Below are positions 34,986 to 45,380 of a DNA stretch of 64,000 bases, in pieces. A program made the position numbers and the translations under genes. This DNA comes from Sialis fuliginosa (lineage: Eukaryota; Arthropoda; Insecta; Megaloptera; Sialidae): contig OY540816.1 in the NCBI GenBank assembly GCA_961205875.1, positions 18,486,701 through 18,550,700 on the forward strand, read 5' to 3'. Below the pieces are notes generated by a model. It made no database searches, was not told where the DNA came from, and saw only the letters and a list, made by a program, of their open reading frames with translations. How positions within the stretch are numbered: position 1 is the first letter of the stretch; each line of letters opens with the position of its first letter.

Positions 34986-35480
34986 GGCGGCTATTACACT
35001 ATCAAAGAAATATGATAAAATTTCTTTGATCAAAGAAATATGACAGTGTAATAAGTCAACTTTTATAATATTTACCTTCATAATATTTCTATGATCATAG
35101 TTAATGACAGTCTCTTATATTTGATCAAAGTTTTTTGACAGATAAATCAAAATGGCGACTACCAAGTTATCACTGACAGTTACAGTTAATATATTAATAT
35201 CAACATAATCCAGTATTATATGATAATCTTCTTATTGATTATAAAAACTGCAATACACCGTTGTAAATTCAAACCTCGATCGCGTCAACTGACGAACATC
35301 CACACATTAATTATCAAAATGCACCAAAAAAGAAGATAATATCCCTAGATAATACTAAGAAAATATTATCAAATATTTTATGTAGTGTAATAGAACAAAA
35401 TCTCGTATTTTATCAAAGAAATATGATCAAATCTTTGTCAAAGATCTTTGACATATTTATTTGATAGTGTAATAGCCGCC
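34986..35480. mobile_element. Harbinger-like MITE (495 bp, TAA target)
   Basis: Both ends read GGCGGCTATTACACTATCAA (right end inverted), a perfect match, flanked by TAA at 34983-34985 and 35481-35483. Subterminal repeats of ATCAAAGAAATATGA occur several times in both orientations (TTTCTTTGATCAAAGAAA at 35020-35037), possible transposase binding sites. It has no coding capacity. Confidence 0.85.
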
Positions 35481-35483
35481 TAA

Positions 35484-35530
35484 GAAGCAGACTCTGAAAA
35501 TGAAAACCGAAACGTGTTTAATATTATATC
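35484..35530 (+). repeat. Short motif like the 19.45 kb tail
   Basis: ACTCTGAAAATGAAAACCGAAACGTGTTTAA has the same order of words (CTGAARATG, short insert, CCGAAACGT) as 19449-19490. It is probably a worn retroelement tail. Low certainty. Confidence 0.25.
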
Positions 35531-35571
35531 TGAAAATTCAACAATCAATTATTGAACCTCTTATGCCTGTA

Positions 35572-36054
35572 CTGGCACCGGTCTTGGATATGACCCCAGT
35601 AATGGCTATTTTTTAATTAAATGTATTGAATTAGAAATATTTGTTGATATTTGATTACATACTACCATTTCTGAATATTAATCTATATACATTTAACTGT
35701 CTTACAGCGTATTTGATGACAATCAGCCAATAGGTGTCAAAATGGTGTACATTTAAACTAATTATTAGTATAATTTATTTTTTAATTATTATATTATCAT
35801 AGCAACTGCTTTACATTGTTTCAAATTTGATGATTCTTTCTTTTACATCTTTTGTGTTGTAATCATTAGCAAGTGTGCGTGCTCATTACTGTTTTTACTT
35901 TATCCATTACTGGAGAATAAACATAAACAAAATAAAAGGCTATAATTTTAAAAACAAACTATATTTGCGGACTTTGGCAATTAAATTAAATTGTTAATTA
36001 CAAAAAATAAGTCCGTCAATCACAAAAACTTATAGCGGCCATAACTGTTTCCAG
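35572..36054 (+). mobile_element. Family O MITE, full-length (mariner-like, TA target)
   Basis: The ends are CTGGCACCGGTCTTGG and, inverted, CTGG...CAGTTATGGCCGC, with TA at 35570-35571 and 36055-36056. The family consensus end is CTGGCACCAGT, next to TA in six copies, as in Tc1/mariner elements. Inside are repeated CCAGTAATGG / CCATTACTGG words in both orientations. It is non-coding, with eight copies in the window. Confidence 0.85.
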
Positions 36055-36685
36055 TAACTTATATTACTAGCGCATTAGACCCAGTTTATTTATAGAAGAT
36101 TATTATTGAAGTGTTTATTTTTATTCAAAGCGAAAATAAATTATTTTGGGTCCGGGCCTGCAAAATTATTTAAACTGTATAAGATAATATATTATTTTTA
36201 TATTATTATTTATCATAGGTTTTTCCGTTGATACATATTCAATATTTAGTATTGATGGGGGGAGGGGGGGGGGGGGTAACGTTGGGCCTACATGTCATTG
36301 CTACGCCACTGATGCATCCACACACACACGAATTCTCTACAGCTTGCTTCAATTATTCGGTACTGTCGGTTTTATTTAAATTACATTATATTTTTAATTT
36401 TCAGGTTTGTTTTAGGTGAATTTTTTTTTGTGCCCTGAAGAGAGGTAGTATTTTCATGTTGTTAGAGTTTTTTAATGTAATTATGTTGTAGAACAAAAAC
36501 ATGTACGTTTTTTATATTATTTTAGCACATATGAAAAGTTGCAGCTTGAATAATTTATTTACTATTCCTTTTACATGCTTTTGATGCAACGTTATGAAAT
36601 GTTACTGATAAAAATTGTGATACCTATAAAGCCGGCACTTCACTAAGCAATACCACACAAATATTTGCCATATTTGTACCACTAA
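36055..36685. other. Unique sequence with a solo hAT-like end
   Basis: The G run at 36246-36275 and GCTACGCCACTG ending at 36311 (inverse CAGTGGCGTAGC) form a hAT-type terminus. No partner end or 8-bp duplication was found. Confidence 0.4.
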
Positions 36686-36835
36686 TGTCCGGTATTATAA
36701 AGGAGCTAGCAAATTTGCTAGCTAGCAAGCAAATGAGGTATTAATTCTGTGATAATATCTATAGGTATGGATTAGCTATGGAATTTAGAGTAGTGATACT
36801 TCAACTTATTGTAACACAGTTGGCGACTCTTTTAA
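36686..36835 (+). mobile_element. Family H left-end fragment
   Basis: TGTCCGGTATTATAAAGGAG is preceded by TAA (36683-36685). It continues with GCTAGC repeats and TTTAGAGTAGTGATAC, then gives way to a family O copy. Confidence 0.6.
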
Positions 36836-36861
36836 ATAACATTTTATTTTGTTTATGATTA

Positions 36862-37152
36862 CACTCCAGTAATGGACAAATAAAAGCATTAACGGGCACT
36901 TGCTAATGATTACAAAATTATAAGTATTACGACACAAAAATTATAAAATGAAGAACCGTATTTGAAACAATATAAATAATAATTATTAATACATAAATTA
37001 CACTAATAATTTGTTTAAATGTCCACCATTTTGACTGATTGTCATCAAATTAAGCTGTTTAACAGTTTATTATGACAGAAATCAAATATCAACAAATATT
37101 TCTAAATTAAACAAGTGACGAAAACTGGAGAATTGTCCAAGACTGGTGTCAG
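36862..37152 (-). mobile_element. Family O MITE, truncated copy
   Basis: In minus orientation: ACTGGTGTCAG followed by TA at its outer end, then the shared TGATTGTCATCAAATTA and TGTCCACCATTTTGAC words. The inner part is deleted compared with 35572-36054. Confidence 0.8.
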
Positions 37153-37320
37153 TACCAAAAAACGTAAAAATACAAAAAAAATAATAAAACACATGAACTC
37201 TAAAGAAATAGTAAAAATAGTTTCTAAAAGTTAAATAATACGTCTATGTCGTTTTTATATATTTTCATTTGATATTTATAGTGTACCTACTCAAGTGTAC
37301 TGTGTTTTAAACTACATTTT
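37153..37320. other. Short unique spacer
   Basis: AT-rich spacer between family O and family D copies. Confidence 0.5.
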
Positions 37321-38135
37321 GCTTCCTCGCAATATCGAAGATACGAGAAGCTATGTGATCGTTTCAGATTGAGACAAAAAAAAAGTTCTCCAATTTCAAA
37401 ATTTTTAATTTATTTATCCGTTTCACGTCAAGACAAACACTTTTCGTTCCGTGTCTGTCTGTCTGTCCGTCCGTCCGTCCGTCCGTCCGTCTGTCCCCTG
37501 AATCCTTGTCACACGCATAACTCATGAACCACTGAACCGATATTATTGAAACTTGGTCGGATGGTTGGTTCTGGCTAGAGGACGGTCCCATTTCAAAATC
37601 ATCAAAATCGTGTGTAAGGGGGAGGGGTGACACCCCAAAATATTTCTTTTTTCAAGATATCTCAAGAACGACACATGTTACGAGAAAATTTTATAGAATA
37701 TTTTTTGTAGAGAATTAAATTTCCTATAATATGGGTCTACTACGTTTGTTGTAAAATATTCCCTTACAAAGATTTATCTAAATTAATTTTAAAAATTCGT
37801 GTTTTGTTTTTCTAAATTGATATTTGATTGGATATATTAAGTGTCATTTTGACGTTTTAAATGTCACTTTGGCGTTTTAAATGTCACTTTGATGTTTTAT
37901 ATGTCATTTTGACATTTGCATAAATTTAGATTTAGATTGAAATTGTCAAAAAATTAAAAATATATGAAAAAATATTCAGGTGCGTTTTAAGAAAAAATTC
38001 GAACTAAGATTTTTTAGTAAAATTTGTATAAAAATTAAATGGTTAACCAATGCCAGGCAATTTATCTGAACACTATCGGTTTTAGTGAATTTAGCACGAG
38101 GAAGCACTGTGCATTTACTTGGCAGATGTTTTTTA
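37321..38135 (+). repeat. Family D repeat, most complete copy (about 815 bp)
   Basis: It starts GCTTCCTCGCAATATCGAAG and has, in order, TTTCACGTCAAGACAAACAC, a CTGT/CCGT run (37455-37496), CCTGAATCCTTGTCACACGC, GGTTCTGGCTAGAGGACGG, GGGGGAGGGGTGACACCCC, an ATGTCA(TTTTGACGTTTAA) direct repeat (37845-37915), GTTAACCAATGCCAGGC and CGAGGAAGC (38097-38105), then TTACTTGGCAGATG. The 9-bp GCTTCCTCG / CGAGGAAGC pair is the only terminal inversion seen, so the class is uncertain (worn MITE or Helitron-like). Confidence 0.85.
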
Positions 38136-38417
38136 TTTCACTTTCAATTTGCGGTCGTCAGAGTCGCACGTACGTTCCCAAATAGCTCGTGAGTTGCAGT
38201 TTACCGACCCCTATCTTAACAGATTTAAACTTTTTCTAAATGGCAACATTGATTTCTAGATTCATTATGACTTGAAAACATCAAGGTTTCTCTATTTAAA
38301 AATAACCAGTAATAATATTTGACATTAAATCATAAATTATATCGATCGATAATTTATCAGTATTATACTAATTTTTTTTTAATAAAGTTTATAACGTTGC
38401 ATTTAATGTTCGTTTTT
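38136..38417. other. Short unique spacer
   Basis: The inverse of 38160-38212 (ATAGGGGTCGGTAAACTGCA ... CTCACGAGC) recalls a hAT end of the CAGGGGTCGGCAAAC type. The remainder is AT-rich. Confidence 0.35.
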
Positions 38418-38795
38418 GCTTCCTCGGAATATCGAAGATACGAGAAGCTTTGTGATCGTTTCAGATTGAGACATAAAAAATGTTCTCCGATTTCAAAATT
38501 TTAAATTGGTCTTTCCGTTTCACGTCAAGACAAACACTTTTCGTTCCGTGTCTGTCTGTCTGTCCGTCCGTGTGTCCCCTGAATCCTTGTCACACGCATA
38601 ACTCATGAACCACTGAACGGATATTATTGAAACTTAATCGGATGGTTGGTTCTGGCTTGAGGACGGTCCCATTTCAAAATCATCAAAATCGTGTGTACGT
38701 GGGAGGGGTGACATCCCAAAATATTTATTTTTTCAAGATATCTCAAGAACGACACGTTACGTGAAAATTTTATATAATATTTTTTGTAAAGCAAT
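38418..38795 (+). repeat. Family D repeat, left half
   Basis: It is nearly identical in layout to 37321-37720 and ends at TTTTTTGTAAAGCAATAAA. Together with the copies on either side it makes a three-member D cluster (37.3-39.9 kb). Confidence 0.85.
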
Positions 38796-39301
38796 AAACA
38801 TTCGTATTTTATTTTTATATCATTTTTTACACATGATTAAATTTGAATTAGACAGTAACAACCGCAAATATTTTATGTTTAATTTTGAAATTTTTTATGC
38901 AAATTAAACTTTGTAACCAATTCGTTATCAAACACACACATTTTTCCCTCAAAAAAATGGGGTAAATCAAATTTAGGATTCAAAGTTATGACTGAAATTC
39001 ATTTAATAAACACGTGATTTTTTTTATTATTCTGTTGTTAATGTCTAAACAATAAACGTTTGATACTTTTATCAAAACAATTTCAGATAGTTTTCAAAAC
39101 TCCATGTTTATAGTTTTATTAAACACAACATTTTTACAGCTGTTTAATTTAGCGCGTAGTTGGCAATCACAATAAAACAATAAAAAATATAATAAAAACT
39201 CTTAAAATAATGTAAATATGTTCAGCTGTCAATTAGTGTAAATTAAAAGTGTGGCTAATATACATAAGAAAAGGAAGTTAAGAAATAAAAAATCATCAGA
39301 A
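38796..39301. other. AT-rich sequence, nothing recognised
   Basis: No feature supported. Confidence 0.5.
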
Positions 39302-39924
39302 ACATCCGCCAAGTAAATGCACAGTGCTTCCTCGTGCTAAATTCACTGAAAAATTTAAATAAAAACCGATAAAGTGTTGAGATAAATTGCCTGGCATTGG
39401 TTAACCATTTAATTTTTAGACAGTTTTACTAAATATTAGTTCGAAATTTTTCTTAAAACGAACATAATTATTTTTTCGTATATTGTTAATTTTTTGACAT
39501 TTTTAATCTAAATCTAAAATGCAAACATCAAAATGACATTTAATATATCAAAGTATCAATTTCAAAAAACAAATTATGATTTTTTAAAGCAAATTGAGAT
39601 AAATCTTTGTAAGGGAATATTTTACAACAAACGTTGTAGACATACATACATTATAGGTAATTGAATGCTCTACAAAAAAGATTCTGTAAAATTTTCACGT
39701 AACATGTGTCGTTCTTGAGATATCTTGAAAAAATAAATATTTTGGGATGTCACCCCTCCCCCTTACACACGATTTTGATAATTTTGAAAAGGGACCGTCC
39801 TCAAGCCAGACCCAACCATCTAACCAAGTTTCATTAATATCGGTACAGACCTGAAATGGAAAGATCAATTTAAAATTTTGAAATGATCACAAAGCTTCTC
39901 GTATCTTCGATATTGCGAGGAAGC
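39302..39924 (-). repeat. Family D repeat, near full length
   Basis: It runs from ATCCGCCAAGTAAATGCACA through CACCCCTCCCCCTTACACAC to GTATCTTCGATATTGCGAGG. The CTGT/CCGT run is deleted (the sequence jumps from ATCGGTACAGACC to TGAAATGGAAAG). Confidence 0.85.
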
Positions 39925-40445
39925 TAAATAACTAAATGATTAAGTTGTAATAATAATATAGTAAAATAAATCACAATATGAAATATATATTCGCATTGCA
40001 TTAATTAATTTAAATTACAGGGTAATATATAAATTTCATTCATAAAAAAATAACTATGTATAAATTCACAACAGTACATTGCCCCTTTATGCATTAAAAT
40101 ATCACAAACTAATTATCTTCAATTAACGTAAACTTTACGTGTAAAAAAAAACTTCAGGAAACCAGATAAAAATTCAGTTGCATTAATGCACATCCTGATG
40201 ATCACAGTACAACAAACGCGAGGCCCTGACCTTAGATCGAACACAAAAACCAGTTGTGAGGAGAAAGTGGCCGGGAGGTGAAGAGTACTAACACACCTCA
40301 TCACGAACATTCGATATATCACGGCGTCTGTGTCTTCCAATATTTACCAAATCCGATATATCTTCAAGTTACTCTCTATGCTATACACTTCACACTCGAT
40401 TCAATTTGTTGTCAATTCTGCGCATTGTTAATATATAAATTGATT

Positions 40446-40611
40446 CTGATATTATACACGTCATTGTTATAGTTTTTGATACATGACGTACTAACACGTC
40501 ATTTGTTTTTTTTATATAATGACGTGTTAAAACGTCATTATTGGGTTGTTATTTAATGACGTGTTAAAACGTCATTATTTGTTTGTTATGTGATGACGTG
40601 TTGACACGTCA
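40446..40611. repeat. Tandem palindromes with TGACGT/ACGTCA half-sites (37-bp period)
   Basis: Eighteen-bp near-palindromes lie at 40484-40501, 40520-40537, 40557-40574 and 40594-40611, each TGACGTGTTRAMACGTCA or close, with a partial one ending at 40463. The spacing is 36-38 bp. TGACG(T) is the half-site of CREB/ATF-type bZIP factors, but such use here is only a possibility. Confidence 0.85.
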
Positions 40612-40760
40612 TTAGGATAAAATTATTATATATACATATATTATATATACTGCCCCCCCCCCCCCCCCAAACTCCGGCGCCGCTGCAGTCTTATTAAATA
40701 AGACTTTTGCCTTCGTTAGATATATGACGTTACAAAATATCTTTTATTGTGGATAAATAA
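40612..40760. other. C run and GC-rich hAT-like end
   Basis: A C run (40652-40668) is followed by AACTCCGGCGCCGCTGCAG; the inverse, CTGCAGCGGCGCCGGAGTTT with a G run, resembles a hAT terminus. Next comes a small palindrome, AGTCTTATTAAATAAGACT. Confidence 0.35.
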
Positions 40761-41189
40761 GGACCCCAGTAATGGAAAATTGTTACTTAAATGTACTGAA
40801 TTAGAAATATGTGTTGATATTTGATCACTACAATTTCTGAATATTAGTTTATATACATTTAACTGTCTTACAGCGTGATTTGATGACAATCGGCTAATAG
40901 GTGTCAAAATGGTGGACATTTAAACTAATTATTAGTATAATTTATTTATTAATTATTATATTATCATATCAACTGCTTCACATTGTTTCAAATTTGACGA
41001 TTCTTTCTTTTATATCATGAAAAAAATAAAAGGCTATAATTTAAAAAACAAACTATATGTAATTAAATTGATTAAATAAAGAATTATTTGTTTTATTAGT
41101 AACATGAGTTCATGAGAATTATAAAAAACAAGCCCATTAATCCAAAAAAACTGAAAACTTGCTCTTATAGAGGTTATTACTGGTGCCTT
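40761..41189 (+). mobile_element. Family O MITE
   Basis: It matches the family from GGACCCCAGTAATGG to TATTACTGGTGCC, followed by TTTA. The first ~20 bp, with the outer CTGGCACC end, are missing. Confidence 0.8.
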
Positions 41190-41192
41190 TAC

Positions 41193-41375
41193 CTAATTTA
41201 GATAAACAAATGTTCCATTTTTAGACTCGTCGACTTGGAAGTAATTGATTAATGTTGACGCATGATATCTGAATTCTGGATTAAATACAAACCAGAATTT
41301 ATATTCACAACCAACAGAGCTATTATTTAAGTTTAAAAAAAGAGCTAACAAAAGCATCAACTCCAATTCTTCCAT
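41193..41375 (-). CDS. Uncertain 60-codon frame with signal-like start
   Basis: The translation begins MEELELMLLLALFLNLNNSS, an acidic start and a short hydrophobic run that could pass as a secretion signal, and goes on GCEYKFWFVFNPEFRYH. The start has purine at -3 and G at +4. The unique GC-raised block 41400-41720 lies upstream on this strand. No family is recognised, and the frame ends at TAG just before GTAAAG. It is most likely chance; it is listed because its composition is less simple than that of other frames here. Confidence 0.15.
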   Translation of the reverse strand: MEELELMLLLALFLNLNNSSVGCEYKFWFVFNPEFRYHASTLINYFQVDESKNGTFVYLN

Positions 41376-41813
41376 TTCAATTCAACGGGCAATATTAAAA
41401 ACACACAGGTATAACGTCCCGACGGGGTTTAACGGCAGGAAATCCGCAGGGAGGGGGTTCTTGCTTAGCAGCCGTCGAGGATTTCGTTAACAGCTCGATG
41501 TTGATCAGAAAGTGCGGTGTTTTTTTTCAGCTGTACGTTTTGTGTGTACTTTCCAGCAGGACGCTCTGTGAATTCGTAATATAATCAGATGAACTACATT
41601 GATTGGGCCATGCGTTGTTCCGAAACAAAAACGTTTAACGGAAAGCTTGCCGGTGGTGTTTTTACAAAAATTGAATTGCGGTATGTTTCGGATTAGGTTT
41701 TCGGGTACAACATATAGGCGATTGTTTTATTTGTAGATATGCAGCCTCATAGTCCTGTTAAAAATTCAAATTTCCAACTCAATGTACCGGTGACATTAAA
41801 TAATCATTTCATA
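41376..41813. other. GC-raised unique block
   Basis: The part 41405-41720 has CpG-containing words (GTCCCGACGGGG, GCAGCCGTCGAGG) and high complexity in an AT-rich setting, with no repeat partner. It is a candidate conserved non-coding or exonic host element. Confidence 0.35.
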
Positions 41814-42189
41814 GCTCGCAAATATAGTTTGTTTTTTAAATTATAACATTTTATTTAGTAATAGATAAAGTAAGACCAGTAATGAGCACACAAAATGATG
41901 AGTATAATATATAAAAGAAATAATCATCAAATTTGATACAATGTAAAGCAGTTGCTATGATAATATAATAATTAATAAATAAATTATACTAATAATTAGT
42001 TTAAATGTACACCATTTTGACACCTATTGGCTGATTGTCATCAAATACGCTGTAAGACAGTTAAATGTATATAGATTAATATTCAGAAATGGTAGTATGT
42101 AATCAAAAATCAACAAATATTTCTAATTCAGTACCTACATTTAATTAAAAAATTGCCATTACTGGGGTCATATCCAAGACTGGTGCCAG
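41814..42189 (-). mobile_element. Family O MITE
   Basis: In minus orientation: the outer end is ACTGGTGCCAG followed by TA (42190-42191), then TATCCAAGAC, ATTACTGGGGTC inverted words, TGACACCTATTGGCTGATTG and the AACAAACTATATTTGCG inner end. It lacks part of the middle. Confidence 0.85.
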
Positions 42190-42645
42190 TACCTTATAGC
42201 AAGTTTGAATGAATATTACATTGACCGATTTTAAAATACACGAGGAAGAAAAGCCAGCTGTAAATAAATTTTAAATTATAATTCCAATTCAGTGAATTTA
42301 ATGTATTCATAGAAATACCAACCATTTTTGTAAACAAACGAATTAAGTGCCATTCCTGGGCTGATATTCTTAATTAAAATAATAACACAATTAGTAGAAT
42401 AAGCTGCTGGTGATAATGGTTTTATAAAAATGAAATTAGGGTATATTTTAGATTAGTTTTTGTTTACAAGATGACTGGTATAATTAAATATGGTAAACAG
42501 AACGATAAAATTAACAAATGATATGAAACAATAAACTGGCTGTCAAAATGTCATCAAGGCTTTTACTATTGTTATTCGAATATAATACAATTTAATTACG
42601 ATTTTAAGTAGGTACTACCATTAGTTATGATTTGCATATAAGGTA
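42190..42645. other. Unique AT-rich spacer
   Basis: Nothing recognised between the two family O copies. Confidence 0.45.
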
Positions 42646-43069
42646 ATGGCACCAGTCTTGGGTATGACCCCAGTAATGGCTATTCTTTAATTAAATGTAC
42701 TGAATTAGAAATATTTGGTGATATTTGATTACTACCATTTCTGAATATTAATCTATATACATTTAACTGTCTTACAGCGTGTCAAAATGCTGGACATTTA
42801 AACTAATTAATTATTATATTATCATAGCAACTGTTTTACATTGTTTCAAAGATGATTCTTTCTTTTTTTTTAATCATTATCAAGTGTCCATCACTGCGTG
42901 CTCATTACTGGTTTTACTTTATTCATTACTGGAGAAAAAACATATACAAAATAAAAGGCTATAATTTTAAAAACAAACGGACTTTGGTAATTAAATTTAT
43001 TAAATGAAGTGTTACTTGTTTCACAAAAACAGTAAACCTTGCTCTTATAGCGGCCATAACTGGTGCCAG
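42646..43069 (+). mobile_element. Family O MITE, both ends present
   Basis: The outer ends are ATGGCACCAGTCTTGG and ATAACTGGTGCCAG, with TA at 42644-42645 and 43070-43071. A short deletion removes the TTTGATGACAATCGGCCAATAGG segment seen in other copies. Confidence 0.85.
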
Positions 43070-43074
43070 TATCA

Positions 43075-43112
43075 TATCCTCTCAAAGTTTTAACTTTTTC
43101 AAAATTCTGAAA
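43075..43112 (+). repeat. Family A arm fragment
   Basis: ATATCCTCTCAAAGTTTTAA, then CTTTTTCAAAATTCTG, matches the family A arm at 43990-44020 and begins right at the end of a family O copy. Family O may have inserted into an old A arm. Confidence 0.5.
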
Positions 43113-43898
43113 ATATGCAATGAAATAATATCGAAGTACTACAATATACTGTGAGAATGGAAAAAGGTAAGGTAGAAATCTATATTATAAAAAAATGAAT
43201 TTTCAATTTTCCGGTATTTACAGTCTATACTTCGATAAAATAAAAAACATATATAAAACTGAAATATCCTCCAGCAACTATAACAACAATAAAATAAAAT
43301 TTCGTATATCAAAACAATACAAACATAATACGAAACATCAAAGAAAAACATATTTTTTCATCTAAAAGTTTCGTTCCTCCTTAGTTGTACTATATGCTAT
43401 ACGATCAGGTAAGCGCCCCTAGCGGCAAGTTTCAGAATTACGTATGATATGATATCATGTATGAGAAGATGATATGATAAGTTCCCAGTATTAAGATAAA
43501 TACAAAGTTTGGTGCAAGGAGATGAGGGAACTTTTTTAAACGCTGTATCTTTCAGATATTTACTTATATGTATGTTGATATTCTAGAATATTATATACAT
43601 GAGCATATATGTATTGGAATATGGTTATTATTTACTTGACTTTCGAAGGTACTATAAAAAAATATGATGAAGTAAAATAAAAATTGAATGCTTGAATTTT
43701 ATTACATTTTTTATGATTTTTAATTCAGTATTAGTTATAGACTGTAGACCAGAGCTGGGCAACTTGCGGCCACGTCATGCCCTTTTGTGCGGCCCTTGGC
43801 CACATTTGAACAACTAATTTGTTATCTTTAAAATGATTTTTCTATGGAAAGTTGAAATTTGAAGCATGAAATATGACTAAAAAATATTTAATTTTAGA
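43113..43898. other. Unique sequence and a solo hAT-like end
   Basis: CAGAGCTGGGCAACTTGCGG, then CCACGTCATGCCC, at 43750-43783 is a well-known type of hAT-like left terminus. No right end is seen before the family A copy. The rest is AT-rich. Confidence 0.45.
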
Positions 43899-44448
43899 TT
43901 TCATTAAAAATATGTTTTTTGTATAGAAAATGAGGTGAAAAGTTGACATTTCAAACCGCAGGTCTGTATCTCAAATCGTTTTCGAGATATAGCCTCTCAA
44001 AATTTCATTTTTTTCAAAATTTTGGGGGGAAATAGCCGTAACTTTTGAACGCGTGGTCAGAATTGATTTTAGTTGACGGATTTGAAATCAGCGTGTCAAA
44101 ATCTATATAATGACATGTATAATATTTTAAAATCCGGTAAAAAAAATTTGGCCCAAAATCGACATTTTTTTAAGGTATACCCCTTTGAATTTTTTCGATT
44201 TTTCGCGAATTTTTTTTGTTCGAGTTTTAAGGTATTATACATGTCATTATATAGATTTTGTCACTCTGATTTCAAATTCGTCAACTAAAATCAATTCCAA
44301 CCACGCGTTCAAAAGTTACAGCTATTTTTCTTCAAAACTTTGAGAGGCCATATCTCGAGAATGATTTGAGATACAGACCTGCGGTTTGAAAATTTCAACT
44401 TGTCCCATTATTTTCTATACAAAAAATATACTTTTAACGAAATCTAAA
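43899..44448. repeat. Family A palindromic element, copy 3
   Basis: The arms 43899-~44165 and ~44185-44448 mirror each other from GATTTCATTAAAAATATG to the inverse TTTTAACGAAATC, with CCGCAGGTCTGTATCTCAAA on both. The outermost 80-100 bp of copy 2 (CTGCAGTGAACTTC and beyond) are missing on both sides. That symmetry suggests a shorter subfamily rather than random truncation. Confidence 0.85.
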
Positions 44449-45187
44449 TCACTATAGCACAGCTATAGTACTATATATATTGACAATCTCCTAAAACGTA
44501 AATTATGTTGCTACCGTCCCATCAAAAGTGAAGATAAAAATAAGATTTTATTAGGACAATTTCGATATGGAAAATCAGAAATTCGCTACTAGTAATAGAT
44601 TATAGAACATTATAAATAGATATATATTGCCAACTGTATAAAATTTCATTGGCAATCGTCAAGTTTAAAAAGTGAGAGTCAAGATCTAAAACGAAATGAC
44701 AAATTCATTTTATTTTCATGTTATAAAAAAGCAAACACATTGCATATAATCATTTGAAGCCACGGTATAAAAACGGTTTTTATTTCATGGAAAGGCAAAA
44801 AAAAGCTTTGACGCATAAAAAATGTATCGCGTCTGAATTCAGTCATTCGTAGTTTCGTCCGCCAGGGGAACCACTGGTACCAACCCACAAAACTTAATAT
44901 TCCTAAATTGTCATGGCAAACTTCCACGCAGTAAGTGATATCGCGGGTGGAGTGTACTTTACCCCCTCCCACACCCCGCTGGGCCCTCGCGGGACCCGTA
45001 CACGAACCGAAATAAAAGTAAATAATTAAAAGCAAAGCTCTCTAGATCTAGCAAGAAATGCTGCCGCTCCTATTTACCCTTTCCATGACGTTGCCGTATA
45101 TTCAACCCTTTAAAGTTTGAAAAAGAAAAATATAACAAAAGCAGCTTAAAATAAAATTATCACAATACTGCAATCTTTTTTCGGGTT
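44449..45187. other. Unique sequence with a GC-raised block
   Basis: The part 44850-45075 is GC-raised with no repeat partner. A 104-codon minus-strand frame (44721-45035) includes it but matches no family I know. Candidate host sequence of unknown role. Confidence 0.3.
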
Positions 45188-45191
45188 TTAA

Positions 45192-45380
45192 CCCAATCGT
45201 GACCAGCGCTTTTGTTAAGATTTTGCGTTGTTGTAAGATTATTTTAATTCTAATCGGTTTGAAATTATACTTATTTTCGAGTATTGGACTGAATACATCA
45301 ACAATACTTAGATAGGTATGAATTGATAACAGAAAAATCAGCAATATCGTTAACAAAAAAAAATCGCGGTCACAATTGGG
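45192..45380. mobile_element. piggyBac-type MITE (189 bp, TTAA target)
   Basis: The ends CCCAATCGTGACCAGCG and, inverted, CCCAATTGTGACCGCG start with CCC and are flanked by TTAA at 45188-45191 and 45381-45384, the piggyBac hallmark. It is non-coding. Its end sequence differs from the TTAACCCTTAATTGCAT ends at the satellite, so at least two piggyBac-type families are present. Confidence 0.85.

Noticed and set aside
37364-37633. Frame with a DRRTDGRTDGQTDRH run
   Set aside because: It is produced by the CCGT/CTGT run of family D.
40484-40611. CRISPR-like or terminator hairpins
   Set aside because: Constant short period with similar spacers and a eukaryotic context; better described as a palindromic minisatellite.
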